The notes beneath the pieces were generated by a model. That model had not been told where the DNA came from and did not search any database. It saw only the letters and a program-made list of their open reading frames with translations. Below, piece by piece: positions 17,002 to 25,319 of a DNA stretch of 64,000 nucleotides (positions are counted from its first letter, which is position 1; every line of letters starts with the position of its first letter). This stretch comes from Jidongwangia harbinensis (GTDB lineage: Bacteria > Actinomycetota > Actinomycetes > Mycobacteriales > Micromonosporaceae). Where the stretch lies: positions 1 to 64,000 of the forward strand of contig NZ_JAIWNC010000017.1 in assembly GCF_020216025.1 (NCBI RefSeq), given 5' to 3'. The translations under genes were made by a program, and so were the position numbers.

Positions 17002-17780
17002 CGGGCCGCCTCGATCAGGTAGAGCACGGCGAGGCCGGTGGCGAGCGCGCCGAGCAGGAAGCGCAACACCGGTTCCGGCAGGCGGGGTTGCAGGCGGGCG
17101 CCGAGATACCCGCCGACCAGGCCACCCAGGCCGCAGAGCAGCCCCAGCGTCCACTGCGGCGCGATGTCGCCGGTCGTGCCGAGGGCGAGGACGGCGTACG
17201 TGGCGGCACCCGCGATCGAGGTCACGAACGTGGAGGCCAGGACGGCCGGAGCCACCTGGGTGATCGGCGTACCACGGCTGGCCAGGACCGGGCCGAGCAG
17301 CGACCCGCCGCCGATGCCGTAGATGCCGCCGATGGTGCCGGCGGCGAGGCCCAGGGCCAGCACGGTGCGCCGGGACGGCGGCGCCGCGGCGGACCGCGGC
17401 GCCGGGCGCAGCGCACGCGCGCAGAGCCAGACGCCGAGGGGCAGCAGGACGGCGGCCACGATGAGGCGGAACACCCGGGGGCCCGGCACCGCGAAGACCC
17501 GGATGACCGCGCCGGCGACCACGCCGGGCAGCGTGCCGGCGAGCAGCAGGCGGGTCAGCGGGCCGGCCAGCCCGCCGCGGGAGCGGTAGCGGAGCAGCGC
17601 GCCGGGCCCCGCCACCACGTTGAACAACAGGTTGGTGGGCGTGACGGCGGGGCTGGGTACGTGCAGGACGCTGAGCTGCACCGGCAGCAGGAAGACCGCG
17701 CCGGAGACGCCGACCGGTGCGGTGACGACGGAGATGAGCAGCCCGGCGGCGAAGCCGAGCAGCGCGGTGTCCCAGGTCAT
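16998..17780 (-). CDS. TauE/SafE family membrane protein
   Basis: This 260-residue integral membrane protein with about eight helices belongs to the TauE/SafE (DUF81) family, proposed exporters or permeases of sulfur-containing organic anions. Two half-repeats are visible ('GVSGAVFLLPVQLSVL' and 'TIGGIYGIGGGSLLGPVL', the latter a family hallmark). ATG 17780 overlaps the stop of the CoaD-like gene (TGATG), and its own stop overlaps the MFS start, so it is embedded in a fully coupled operon. The substrate is unknown. Confidence 0.9.
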   Translation of the reverse strand: MTWDTALLGFAAGLLISVVTAPVGVSGAVFLLPVQLSVLHVPSPAVTPTNLLFNVVAGPGALLRYRSRGGLAGPLTRLLLAGTLPGVVAGAVIRVFAVPGPRVFRLIVAAVLLPLGVWLCARALRPAPRSAAAPPSRRTVLALGLAAGTIGGIYGIGGGSLLGPVLASRGTPITQVAPAVLASTFVTSIAGAATYAVLALGTTGDIAPQWTLGLLCGLGGLVGGYLGARLQPRLPEPVLRFLLGALATGLAVLYLIEAAR

Positions 17781-18184
17781 CAGGTACGGCGGTCGAGTGA
17801 CCGTACCGTGGTGGAGGAAACCGTGGCCAGGTCCGGCCGGGCTCCCAGCAACAGGGTCTGCACCCCGAGGCGGGCGTTCATCGCGGCCAGCGCGTACTCC
17901 TGGATCGCGTCGGTCGCGTTACGGACCCCTCGTATGATCACCGGGATATCGTGCCGCAGGCAGTACTCGGCGGTGAGACCGGTCCACGCCTCGACCCGTA
18001 CCCGGTCGTCGTCCAGCCGGGCCCGGATCAGCTCGGCGCGCCGGTCCGACGCGGTCGCGGGCGCCTTCTCCGGGTTGACCGCGACCAGCACCACCAGACG
18101 GTCGAACACCTGCAGAGCGCGCCGCGCGACATCGGCGTGGCCGGCGGTGAACGGGTCGAACGACCCGGGGTAGACCGCGATCAT
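17780..18184 (-). CDS. Short CoaD-like nucleotidyltransferase
   Basis: Phosphopantetheine adenylyltransferase (CoaD) makes dephospho-CoA from ATP and 4'-phosphopantetheine. This 134-residue protein keeps the nucleotidyltransferase motifs: GSFDPFTAGH (HxGH-type ATP site), IIRGVRNATDAIQEY, AAMN and TVSSTTVR. It ends about 25 residues early, right after the last motif. Housekeeping coaD normally sits near rsmD and recG, not behind a histidine kinase. ATG 18184 overlaps the kinase stop (ATGA). It may be a second CoaD or a relative with another substrate. Confidence 0.8.
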   Translation of the reverse strand: MIAVYPGSFDPFTAGHADVARRALQVFDRLVVLVAVNPEKAPATASDRRAELIRARLDDDRVRVEAWTGLTAEYCLRHDIPVIIRGVRNATDAIQEYALAAMNARLGVQTLLLGARPDLATVSSTTVRSLDRRT

Positions 18185-19974
18185 GGGTGCTGCAGCGCCG
18201 GGGTCGGGAGCCGGATGGTGAAGACCGTGCCGGCGCCCAGGCGGCTGGCCACCGTGATGTCGCCGCCGTGCGCCTCGGCCAGCTTCCGGGCGATCGCCAG
18301 CCCCAGGCCACTCCCGCCGGTCGCCCGGGTACGGGACGTGTCCGCCCGCCAGAACCGGTCGAACACCTTGTCCAGGTCGTCCGGCGCGATGCCGATTCCG
18401 GTGTCCCGCACCGCGATGACCAGTCCCTGCTGGTCGAAGCCGGCGCTCACGGTGACCCGGCCACCGACCGGCGTGTGGCGTACCGCGTTGGACACCAGGT
18501 TGCCGACCATCTGGCGCAGCCGTACCGGGTCGACCACCGCCGCCGGATCGCCGTGGATCTCGGTGCGCAACCGTACGCCGGCGGTCTCCGCCGCGCTGCG
18601 GTGCGCATCGGCGACCTGGGCGAGCAGGTCGGCGATCTGGCACGGTTCGGCGTGCACGCGCAGGCTGCCGGCGTCCGCGGCGGCCAGGTCGCGCAGGTCG
18701 TCGATGATGTGCTGGAGCAGGACGGCCTCCTCCAGCAGCAGGCTCAGCAGCTGCGGGTCGGCCGGTGCGAGGCCGTCCTGGGCGGCCTCCAGCCAGCTGC
18801 GGATGTTGGTCAGCGGGGTACGCAACTCGTGTGCCACATCGCTGACCATCGCCTTGCGCAGGCGTTCGGCCTGGGCCCGGCGCTCGGACAGGTCGTTCAG
18901 CGCGGTGGCCAGGTAGCCGATCTCGTCGTTCGTGGTCACCGGCACCCGGGCCTGGTCGTCGACCGGCCGCCGGGCCGCCTCGGTCAGCGCCTGCAACGGC
19001 CGCACCAGCCGGCGTCCCACCACCACCGTGATCAGCAGCGCGACGACCAGGACCGCACCGGTGACGGTGGCGATCCGGACCGCGTTCGTGCGGGACAGGT
19101 TGAACACCGGCTCGGGGGCCACGTTGCCGGGCTCGGTGACGAACAGCAGCGCGGGCGGCGGTGCGTACGGCCGGAGCTGTTCCACCCGGGACTTCTCCAG
19201 GCAGGTCGTCGCCCGGCGGTAGGCGGGCGACTCGGCCACGATCTTCCGGCCTTCGAGCACCAGGATGGTGAAGTCCGGCGAGATGTCCACCGCCTTGTCG
19301 GAGATGCCGAGGCAGCGTGCGGTACGTTCGGCGAGCTGCTTACGGGGCTTGGCGCCGACGTCCGCTCGTGGGCCGTAATCCGCCAGTGGGCACTCCGCGG
19401 GCAGCGGTACCGCGTTGATCTGGTCCGACTGGACCGTGGGACTGCCGTCCGGGCCGGTGACGATCTTCGTCTCGATGCCGAGTTTGTTCAGGCACTGGAC
19501 CTGGAACTCGGCATACCTCCGGAGTTCTTCGCGTTGCCGGGCGGTCGGCTTGTAGGGACCGACGACGCGGGGGTCGATCCGTTGGGTGCCGCCGGTGAGG
19601 CTGAGGTCGACGCGCAACGGATCGACGGTGGCGGACGGGCGGGCACTCAGCAGCGAGGGGCCCGGATGGGAGTCGGCGATGATCTGCCGGTCCTCGGTCA
19701 TCAGCGTGATCCGGCGGTTGAGCTTGCCGGCCCGCTCGGCGACCACCTTCTCCACGCCGGACCAGGTGCGATGGGTGGCGGCGTAGTCGAGCAGGGTGTC
19801 GTACACGCTCTTGTCGTCGGCCAGCGAGCGGCCCTGTTCCTGCCGGATCGCCCGGGTGGTGGACTGCACGGCCAGCCACGCCGTCGCCACGATCGCGCAC
19901 ACCGCCACCAGCACCGAGGTGGCGAGCAGCCGTACCACCAGGCTGCGGCGGACCGGTACGCGGCGGCGGCGCAT
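18181..19974 (-). CDS. Sensor histidine kinase with large extracytoplasmic domain
   Basis: This 597-residue kinase begins with an Arg-rich start and TM1 (about residues 12-33), then an extracytoplasmic sensor of about 260 residues with several cysteines. TM2 (about 305-325), a HAMP segment, a HisKA domain with 'VSDVAHELRTPLTNIRSW' and an HATPase domain with 'DTGIGIAPDDL' and 'GGSGLGLAIARKLAEAHGG' follow. The start ATG overlaps the regulator's stop (TGATG), and its stop overlaps the CoaD-like start. The ligand is unknown; the sensor is unlike PAS or Cache domains I can recognise. Confidence 0.92.
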   Translation of the reverse strand: MRRRRVPVRRSLVVRLLATSVLVAVCAIVATAWLAVQSTTRAIRQEQGRSLADDKSVYDTLLDYAATHRTWSGVEKVVAERAGKLNRRITLMTEDRQIIADSHPGPSLLSARPSATVDPLRVDLSLTGGTQRIDPRVVGPYKPTARQREELRRYAEFQVQCLNKLGIETKIVTGPDGSPTVQSDQINAVPLPAECPLADYGPRADVGAKPRKQLAERTARCLGISDKAVDISPDFTILVLEGRKIVAESPAYRRATTCLEKSRVEQLRPYAPPPALLFVTEPGNVAPEPVFNLSRTNAVRIATVTGAVLVVALLITVVVGRRLVRPLQALTEAARRPVDDQARVPVTTNDEIGYLATALNDLSERRAQAERLRKAMVSDVAHELRTPLTNIRSWLEAAQDGLAPADPQLLSLLLEEAVLLQHIIDDLRDLAAADAGSLRVHAEPCQIADLLAQVADAHRSAAETAGVRLRTEIHGDPAAVVDPVRLRQMVGNLVSNAVRHTPVGGRVTVSAGFDQQGLVIAVRDTGIGIAPDDLDKVFDRFWRADTSRTRATGGSGLGLAIARKLAEAHGGDITVASRLGAGTVFTIRLPTPALQHP

Positions 19975-20666
19975 CAGCCGGCGCCCTCGGTGAGCTTGTA
20001 GCCGATGCCGTACACGGTGACCAGGTGGGCCGGCCGCCGTGGATCGGCCTCGATCTTGCGGCGCAGGTTCATCACGTGCACGTCGATCGTGCGGTCGGTG
20101 GAGTTGCGATCGAAGCCGCTGGTGTGTTCCAGCAGCTGGGCCCGGGTGAAGACGCGGTCGGGCTGCTCCGCCATGGCGGCCAGGATGGCGAACTCGCCCG
20201 GGGTGCAGTCGATCGGCCGGCCGTCCACCGACACCTCGTGCCGGGACGGGTCGATGCGCAGCGGGCCGACCCGGCGGACCGCGGTGGCGCCGGTCGCGGC
20301 CGGGCGGACCCGGCGCAGCAGGGTACGGACCCGGGCCATCAGCTCCCGCGGGCTGTACGGCTTGGTCAGGTAGTCGTCGGCGCCCAGATCCAGCCCCAGC
20401 AGCAGGTCGGCCTCGTCGGCCCGGGCGGTGAGCATGAGCACCAGCAGGTCGGACTCCTGGCGCAGGATCCGGCACACGTTGAGGCCGTCGAGCTGGGGCA
20501 TCATCACGTCCAGCACGAGCAGGTCGGGCGGCTGCCGCCGGGCGTGGTCCAGGGCGCTGCGCCCGTCGTGCACCACGACGGTGGAGTGCCCGTCCGCCTC
20601 CAGGTACCGGCGCAGCACCTCGGCCTGCTTCACGTCGTCCTCGGCGACCAGCACATGTGCGCACAC
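19974..20666 (-). CDS. OmpR-type response regulator
   Basis: This 230-residue regulator has a receiver domain (about residues 5-115; phospho-Asp in 'LLVLDVMMPQLDG', switch Lys in YLTKPYSPREL) and a winged-helix output domain (about 135-228; 'FAILAAMAEQPDRVFTRAQL', 'TIDVHVMNLRRKIE', 'VTVYGIGYKL'). GTG 20666 is the only reasonable start. It leads a coupled operon (regulator, kinase, CoaD-like, TauE, MFS) and diverges from the adaptor/ABC operon, which is a likely second target because it shares the 144-base promoter region. Confidence 0.93.
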   Translation of the reverse strand: MCAHVLVAEDDVKQAEVLRRYLEADGHSTVVVHDGRSALDHARRQPPDLLVLDVMMPQLDGLNVCRILRQESDLLVLMLTARADEADLLLGLDLGADDYLTKPYSPRELMARVRTLLRRVRPAATGATAVRRVGPLRIDPSRHEVSVDGRPIDCTPGEFAILAAMAEQPDRVFTRAQLLEHTSGFDRNSTDRTIDVHVMNLRRKIEADPRRPAHLVTVYGIGYKLTEGAG

Positions 20667-20810
20667 GACGCCGACTATAGGACGCGAACGCAGCTCATTT
20701 CGCCGTCGGAATCGTTGTACCGGTCTGACAGGTTCCACACAACCGCCCATCAAGATCGACGCCATGTGCCCAACGACCTCTTCCGTCCCGCCGGCCCGGC
20801 CGGTGTGGCC

Positions 20811-22007
20811 ATGCTGACCCGGCGGCGCGCCGGCTGGGCCGCCGCCGTCGCGGTGGTCCTGGTGGCGGTGACGGTGCCGGCGGTCTGGTGGAGCCGGGCC
20901 GACGGTGCCGACCAGCCCGCCGGGGAGAAGATCAACGTGGCGACCGCCGAGGTGGTCCGGACCGACATGTCGACCGTCGAGTCGCTGCCCGGCCGGCTCG
21001 GCTACGGCGCGGCGGTCGCCGTGAAGGGCCGCGGCGAGGGCACGGTGACCTGGCTGCCAAAGCCGGGCGCGTCGGTGAAGCGCGGCAAGCAGCTGTACCG
21101 GGTCGACGACCAGCCGGTGGTGCTGTTCTACGGCGCGCTGCCGCTGTACCGCGCGCTCGGCAAGCGCAACACGGTCGGCCGCGACGTGCGGGTGGTGGCC
21201 CGCAACCTGGACGCGCTGGGGTACGCGATCGGCCGTCAGCCGAGCGTCGGCGAGCGGGTGTCGCAGACCCGTCCGGCGCCGGCGGCACCCGAGCCGACCG
21301 GCAAGCCCCGTCCGGGCAGCACGGCGCCGGCCAAGGCGGCGCCGGCCACGGTCACCACCCGGGTCACCGTCCGCAAGGGCGAGGGCGTGCTGACCGCGTC
21401 GCTGATCCGGGCGATCAAGCGCTGGCAGGCCGACCTGGGCCGGCCGGTGACCGGTACCGTCGCGCCCGCGGACGTGGTGGTGGTCGGCGACGCGGTCCGG
21501 GTCGACTCGGTCACCGCGGCGGTCGGCGACGAGGTCGCGGCACCGCTGATGAACGTGACGCCGACCGCCAAGGTGATCACCGTGTCGGTCGAGGCCGGTG
21601 AGGCCGGTGCGATCGAACGCGGCGACAAGGTGAGCGTCCTGCTGCCGGGGGAGAAGACCTCGCCCGGCGAGGTGACCGCGGTCGGCACCGAGGTGAAACC
21701 GCCGGACGGCGAGTCGGCCGACCCGAACGCGGCGCCGAAGCTGGCCGCCACGGTGACCCTGGACGACCCCAAGGTGGTCAGCAAGATCGACTCGGCCGAG
21801 GTGGAGGTCCAGTTCGCCGCGGAGACCCACGAGGACGTGCTGGCGGTGCCGATCGGCGCGCTGGTCGCGCTGAGCGAGGGCGGGTACGCGGTCCAGCTGG
21901 CCGGCGGCGGCCTGGTGGCGGTCGAGGTCGGCATGTTCGCGAAGGGCCTGGTGGAGGTCACCGCGGACGGGCTGGAGGAGGGCGCGTCCGTGGTGACGAC
22001 GTCGTGA
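20811..22007 (+). CDS. Membrane-fusion (HlyD/MacA-like) adaptor with peptidoglycan-binding segment
   Basis: This protein of about 398 residues has an N-terminal transmembrane helix after LTRRRAG and then adaptor-protein beta domains. A peptidoglycan-binding-like segment in the middle ('SLIRAIKRWQADLGRPVTGT') is followed by a barrel and membrane-proximal region ending 'DVLAVPIGALVALSEGGY'. Actinobacterial versions work with MacB-type ABC proteins, here the two overlapping downstream genes. ATG 20811 is preferred because it starts just before the TM helix; GTG 20766 is possible, and neither has a clear Shine-Dalgarno. It is divergent from the OmpR regulator, its probable controller. Confidence 0.83.
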   Translation: MLTRRRAGWAAAVAVVLVAVTVPAVWWSRADGADQPAGEKINVATAEVVRTDMSTVESLPGRLGYGAAVAVKGRGEGTVTWLPKPGASVKRGKQLYRVDDQPVVLFYGALPLYRALGKRNTVGRDVRVVARNLDALGYAIGRQPSVGERVSQTRPAPAAPEPTGKPRPGSTAPAKAAPATVTTRVTVRKGEGVLTASLIRAIKRWQADLGRPVTGTVAPADVVVVGDAVRVDSVTAAVGDEVAAPLMNVTPTAKVITVSVEAGEAGAIERGDKVSVLLPGEKTSPGEVTAVGTEVKPPDGESADPNAAPKLAATVTLDDPKVVSKIDSAEVEVQFAAETHEDVLAVPIGALVALSEGGYAVQLAGGGLVAVEVGMFAKGLVEVTADGLEEGASVVTTS

Positions 22008-22690
22008 CCGGCGCACCGGTGCTGTCGGTGCGCAACGCCGGCATGGTCTATCCCGGGGACGTCGTGGCACTGGACGACGTGTCGCTGGACATCGCCCGCG
22101 GCGAGCTGCTCGCCATCGTCGGCCCGTCCGGCTCGGGCAAGTCGACGCTGCTGCACATCATGGGGACGCTGGACCGGCCGACGAGCGGCACGGTGTCGAT
22201 CGACGGGCACGACGTCGCCGGGCTGTCCGACCGCCGGCTGTCCGCGCTGCGCGGTCGGCGGCTGGGCTTCGTCTTCCAGCAGTTCCACCTCACCGACGGG
22301 CTGAGCGCCGCGGAGAACGTCGCCACCGGCCTGCTCTACGCCGGGGTGCCCCGCCGCAGACGCCACGACCTGGCGGTGGAGGCGCTGGCCCGGGTGGGGC
22401 TGGCGCACCGGGTCGGGCACCGGCCGAATCAGCTCTCCGGTGGCGAACGGCAGCGGGTGGCCATCGCCAGAGCCCTGGTCAACAACCCCCGGCTGGTGCT
22501 GGCGGACGAGCCGACCGGCGCCCTGGACACGGCGAACGGCCGGGCCGTGCTGGATCTGCTGCACCGGCTGCACGCCGAGGGGACCACGATTGCGGTGATC
22601 ACCCACGACCGGGACATCGCCGCGTCGCTGCCCCGGCGGGTGGAGATCCGCGACGGGCGCCTGGTCCGGGACAGCGGAGGCACAGCATGA
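22004..22690 (+). CDS. ABC transporter ATP-binding protein (MacB/LolD-like)
   Basis: This 228-residue ATPase has Walker A GPSGSGKST, Q-loop FVFQQFHL, signature LSGGERQRVAIAR, Walker B LVLADEPT with catalytic Glu, and the H-loop in VITHD. It is in the lipoprotein/macrolide-exporter subclass. GTG 22004 overlaps the adaptor stop, and its own stop overlaps the permease ATG (ATGA). It should power the permease that follows. Confidence 0.95.
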   Translation: MTGAPVLSVRNAGMVYPGDVVALDDVSLDIARGELLAIVGPSGSGKSTLLHIMGTLDRPTSGTVSIDGHDVAGLSDRRLSALRGRRLGFVFQQFHLTDGLSAAENVATGLLYAGVPRRRRHDLAVEALARVGLAHRVGHRPNQLSGGERQRVAIARALVNNPRLVLADEPTGALDTANGRAVLDLLHRLHAEGTTIAVITHDRDIAASLPRRVEIRDGRLVRDSGGTA

Positions 22691-23904
22691 ACCCGACCGA
22701 CGACCGGGAGGTGCGGCCGGTCCGGCTGGCGCCGTTCGACATGCTCGGGCTGGGGCTGCTCGGCATCCGCACCCGCAAGCTGCGGGCCGCCCTGTCGGCG
22801 CTCGGCATCTCCATCGGCATCGCCACGATGATCGTGGTCACCGGCATCCCGGCGTCCAGCCAGGCCGCGCTGATGCAGGAACTGTCCGCGCTGGGTGCCG
22901 GCATGCTGCAGGCGATGCCGGCGCCGGATCAGGATCCGCCGGCACTGCTGCCGGAGGAGTCGGTCGGGATGGTCGACCGGATCGGCCCGGTCCAGGTGGC
23001 GAGCGCGGTCGCCAACACCCACACCGTGGTACGCCGGTCCGACCGCCTCGACCCCCGGGACGGGTCCGGGCTGACCGTGCTGGCCACCCGGCTCAACCTG
23101 CCCGAGGCGATCAACGCCCGGATCCACGACGGACAGTGGCTGACCCCGGTCACCGAGAAGTTCCCGACCGTGGTGCTGGGTTCGGTGGCGGCGGCCCGGC
23201 TGGGCTTCGCCGAGGTGCCCGACTCCGGACCCGGCCCGCAGGTGATGATCGCCGACCAGTGGTTCACCGTCGTGGGCATCCTGGCCACCACCCCGCTCTC
23301 CCCGGACATCGACCGCTCGGTGCTGGTCGGCTGGCCGGTCGCACGCAGCGAACTGGGCTTCGACGGCCATCCCACCGTCCTCTATGTCCAGTCGGTGGAG
23401 TCCGCCGTCGAGGCGGTGCGGTCGGTACTGCCGGAGACGATCCACCCGGAACAGCCCGGCCAGGTGATCGTCACCCGGCCGTCCGATGCGCTGGCCGCCA
23501 AGCGGGCCACCGAGAACACCTTCTCCGCCCTGTTCCTCGGCCTGGCCGCGGTGGCGTTGCTGGTGGGTGGCATCGGCGTGGCCAACACCATGGTGATCTC
23601 GGTGCTGGAACGCCGGTCGGAGATCGGTCTGCGCCGGGCGCTGGGTGCCAACCGGGGCCAGATCCGGGGCCAGTTCCTCACCGAGTCGGTGGTGCTCGCC
23701 GCGCTCGGCGGCATCGCCGGCACCGGCATGGGCCTGGCCGGCACGGCGATCTACGCCGCATACCACGGGTGGCCGGTGGTGGTGCCGCTGTCCTCGGCCC
23801 TGACCGGGCTCGGCGGCGCGGTGCTGGTCGGCGTGGTCGCCGGGGTGTACCCGTCGATCCGCGCGTCCCGGCTGACCCCGACCGAAGCGCTGGCCTCGGT
23901 GTGA
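22687..23904 (+). CDS. ABC transporter permease (MacB/FtsX family)
   Basis: This 405-residue permease shows the MacB layout. TM1 is near residues 20-55, followed by a periplasmic MacB_PCD domain of about 200 residues and then three C-terminal TM helices with the FtsX domain ('LLVGGIGVANTMVISVLERR', 'EIGLRRALGANRGQIRGQFL'). With the adaptor and ATPase it forms a tripartite-like exporter or mechanotransmission system. The substrate is unknown. A strong hairpin terminator lies 2 bases after its stop. Confidence 0.94.
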   Translation: MNPTDDREVRPVRLAPFDMLGLGLLGIRTRKLRAALSALGISIGIATMIVVTGIPASSQAALMQELSALGAGMLQAMPAPDQDPPALLPEESVGMVDRIGPVQVASAVANTHTVVRRSDRLDPRDGSGLTVLATRLNLPEAINARIHDGQWLTPVTEKFPTVVLGSVAAARLGFAEVPDSGPGPQVMIADQWFTVVGILATTPLSPDIDRSVLVGWPVARSELGFDGHPTVLYVQSVESAVEAVRSVLPETIHPEQPGQVIVTRPSDALAAKRATENTFSALFLGLAAVALLVGGIGVANTMVISVLERRSEIGLRRALGANRGQIRGQFLTESVVLAALGGIAGTGMGLAGTAIYAAYHGWPVVVPLSSALTGLGGAVLVGVVAGVYPSIRASRLTPTEALASV

Positions 23905-23905
23905 C

Positions 23906-23942
23906 GCGGGGGCGCGGCGGGGGGTCTGCGCCGCGCCCCCGC
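23906..23942. terminator. Hairpin terminator between convergent genes
   Basis: A perfect 14-bp stem (left arm 23906-23919, right arm 23929-23942, GC-only) encloses a 9-base loop. It lies directly between the permease stop and the stop of the convergent lipoprotein gene, so it could serve both directions. There is no T-tract, which is usual for actinobacterial terminators. Confidence 0.6.
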
Positions 23943-23945
23943 CGG

Positions 23946-24530
23946 TCACTTGCGCCGGGTCGCCACGTCCCGCTCGCAGTCGTCCACGTTGTTCATTCCG
24001 CGGGAGATGGAATCGGCGTGGTTCTGCGGGCCGCCGAAGGAGTACCACAGCCCGTCCTCGGTCGGCTCGACGTACTTCACGCCCTTGCCCTTGAGGCACT
24101 TCACCACGTCCCGCACGAAGTCCTTGGCCTCCGGGTTGGCCGGGTCGTGCTCCCAGGGCGGCAGCGGGTAGTACTTCGGGCGGCAGTCGGCCTCCGCCTT
24201 CTTGAACGCCTTCTCGTCGACCACACCGGCCTCCGCCGGGCCGCCGCCGGCGTTGCCCTGCAGCCGGATTCCCTTCGGCGACACGCCGTACCCCGCCATG
24301 CACTTCTCGTACGGCCGGATCATCACCTCCCAGTCGTCCGCGTCGTCGTCCAGCCGCTCCCGGGGGCGTTCCGGCACGGGGGACGCGGGGGCCGACGCCG
24401 GCGGCTTGCTGCCGGCGCTGGCCAGCGTCGCGATCTCCGGTGCGGCCCGCGGTTCCGGGTCGGACGTGCACCCGGCCGCGGCCAGCAGTGCGGCCGTGGT
24501 GAGCAGTGCGGCTGACCTGCGTCTACCCAT
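23946..24530 (-). CDS. Putative lipoprotein, paralogue of the 1.4-kb gene
   Basis: This 194-residue protein has a lipoprotein signal (MGRRRS start, hydrophobic run, LLAAAGC lipobox). The mature part has a Pro/Ala/Ser linker and then a domain with four cysteines (YEKCM, EADC, VVKCL, DDCE) in the same order as the protein at 1412-1966, where short matches such as 'CLxxxGV' are also seen. The function is unknown. The Shine-Dalgarno GGAGGG lies 7 bases upstream of ATG 24530, inside a potential hairpin. Confidence 0.75.
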   Translation of the reverse strand: MGRRRSAALLTTAALLAAAGCTSDPEPRAAPEIATLASAGSKPPASAPASPVPERPRERLDDDADDWEVMIRPYEKCMAGYGVSPKGIRLQGNAGGGPAEAGVVDEKAFKKAEADCRPKYYPLPPWEHDPANPEAKDFVRDVVKCLKGKGVKYVEPTEDGLWYSFGGPQNHADSISRGMNNVDDCERDVATRRK

Positions 24531-24533
24531 GGT

Positions 24534-24573
24534 CGATCCCTCCGTCGGTCAGGTCACAACGGAGGTAGGATCG
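24534..24573 (-). promoter_or_regulatory. Potential hairpin covering the ribosome-binding site
   Basis: Read on the minus strand, CGATCCTACCTCCGT (24573-24559) can pair with ACGGAGGGATCG (24545-24534) with a small bulge. The second arm contains the GGAGGG Shine-Dalgarno of the lipoprotein gene. The hairpin could hide the ribosome-binding site, or the repeat could be a DNA operator. This is inferred from complementarity only. Confidence 0.35.
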
Positions 24574-24606
24574 CGGCGCGTTGTCAGGAAGTTGTGTGGC
24601 CGGCCG

Positions 24607-25254
24607 TCATTCGAACAGATGCGCCTCGACCTCGGCGCGATAGTCCACGTAGATCTGGCGGTAGCGACTCACCGCACCGGCCCGGTCACCGGCCTCGAGC
24701 AGTTTCAGGATCTCGTTGTGGCCGGTGATCCAGGTCTGCCAGAGGTTGCTGTCAGGCGTCATCGCCAGTATCCGGGTGGTGCGGGCCACCACGAGGTCCA
24801 CCATGGACTGCAACTCGCGGTTGCCGCTGGCCAGGATGACGGTGGTGCTGAAGTCCGCCCCAGCCGCCCCGGCGGCGAGGACGTTGCCGGCCTTCAGCGC
24901 CTCGACGAACTCGTTCTGCCGCTGGCGCAGCAGGACGATATGCGTCTCGGTGAGGTTCTCGACGCCCCACTCGAAACCGGCGCAGGCCAGCACGCCCATC
25001 ACGTCGATCAGCTCCAGAGCGTTCTTCTGGGTGACCTTGGTGACGTGCCGGGTCCGGTTCGGCGCGATGTCGATCAGGCCCTCGACCGAGAGCTGGGCGA
25101 TCGCCTCGCGCACCGGCGTGATGCTGACGCCCAGGCGGGCGGCCAGCTCAGCGTCCTTGATCAGGGTGCCGGGCGACAACTCCCCAGTGACTATTTCATT
25201 GCGAAGTTGCCGCACGACCGCCGCCGTGCGGGTCGGCGGGACCGCATAAGACAT
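24607..25254 (-). CDS. GntR family regulator (FadR/FCD subfamily)
   Basis: This 215-residue regulator has a winged helix at residues 10-75 ('LRNEIVTGELSPGTLI', 'LAARLGVSITPVREAIAQL') and a C-terminal all-helical FCD ligand domain (about 80-210). FCD regulators sense small carboxylates; metal-ligand residues include the His in 'WITGHNEIL'. It lies between the second lipoprotein and the end of the pilus locus on the same strand, with no obviously linked metabolic genes, so the target is unclear. Confidence 0.9.
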   Translation of the reverse strand: MSYAVPPTRTAAVVRQLRNEIVTGELSPGTLIKDAELAARLGVSITPVREAIAQLSVEGLIDIAPNRTRHVTKVTQKNALELIDVMGVLACAGFEWGVENLTETHIVLLRQRQNEFVEALKAGNVLAAGAAGADFSTTVILASGNRELQSMVDLVVARTTRILAMTPDSNLWQTWITGHNEILKLLEAGDRAGAVSRYRQIYVDYRAEVEAHLFE

Positions 25255-25319
25255 ACCGCAAGCCTACTCACCGTGAGCAGACGGTGTGACCCGCACCCCA
25301 CCCAGGTAGACCGGTTCCG

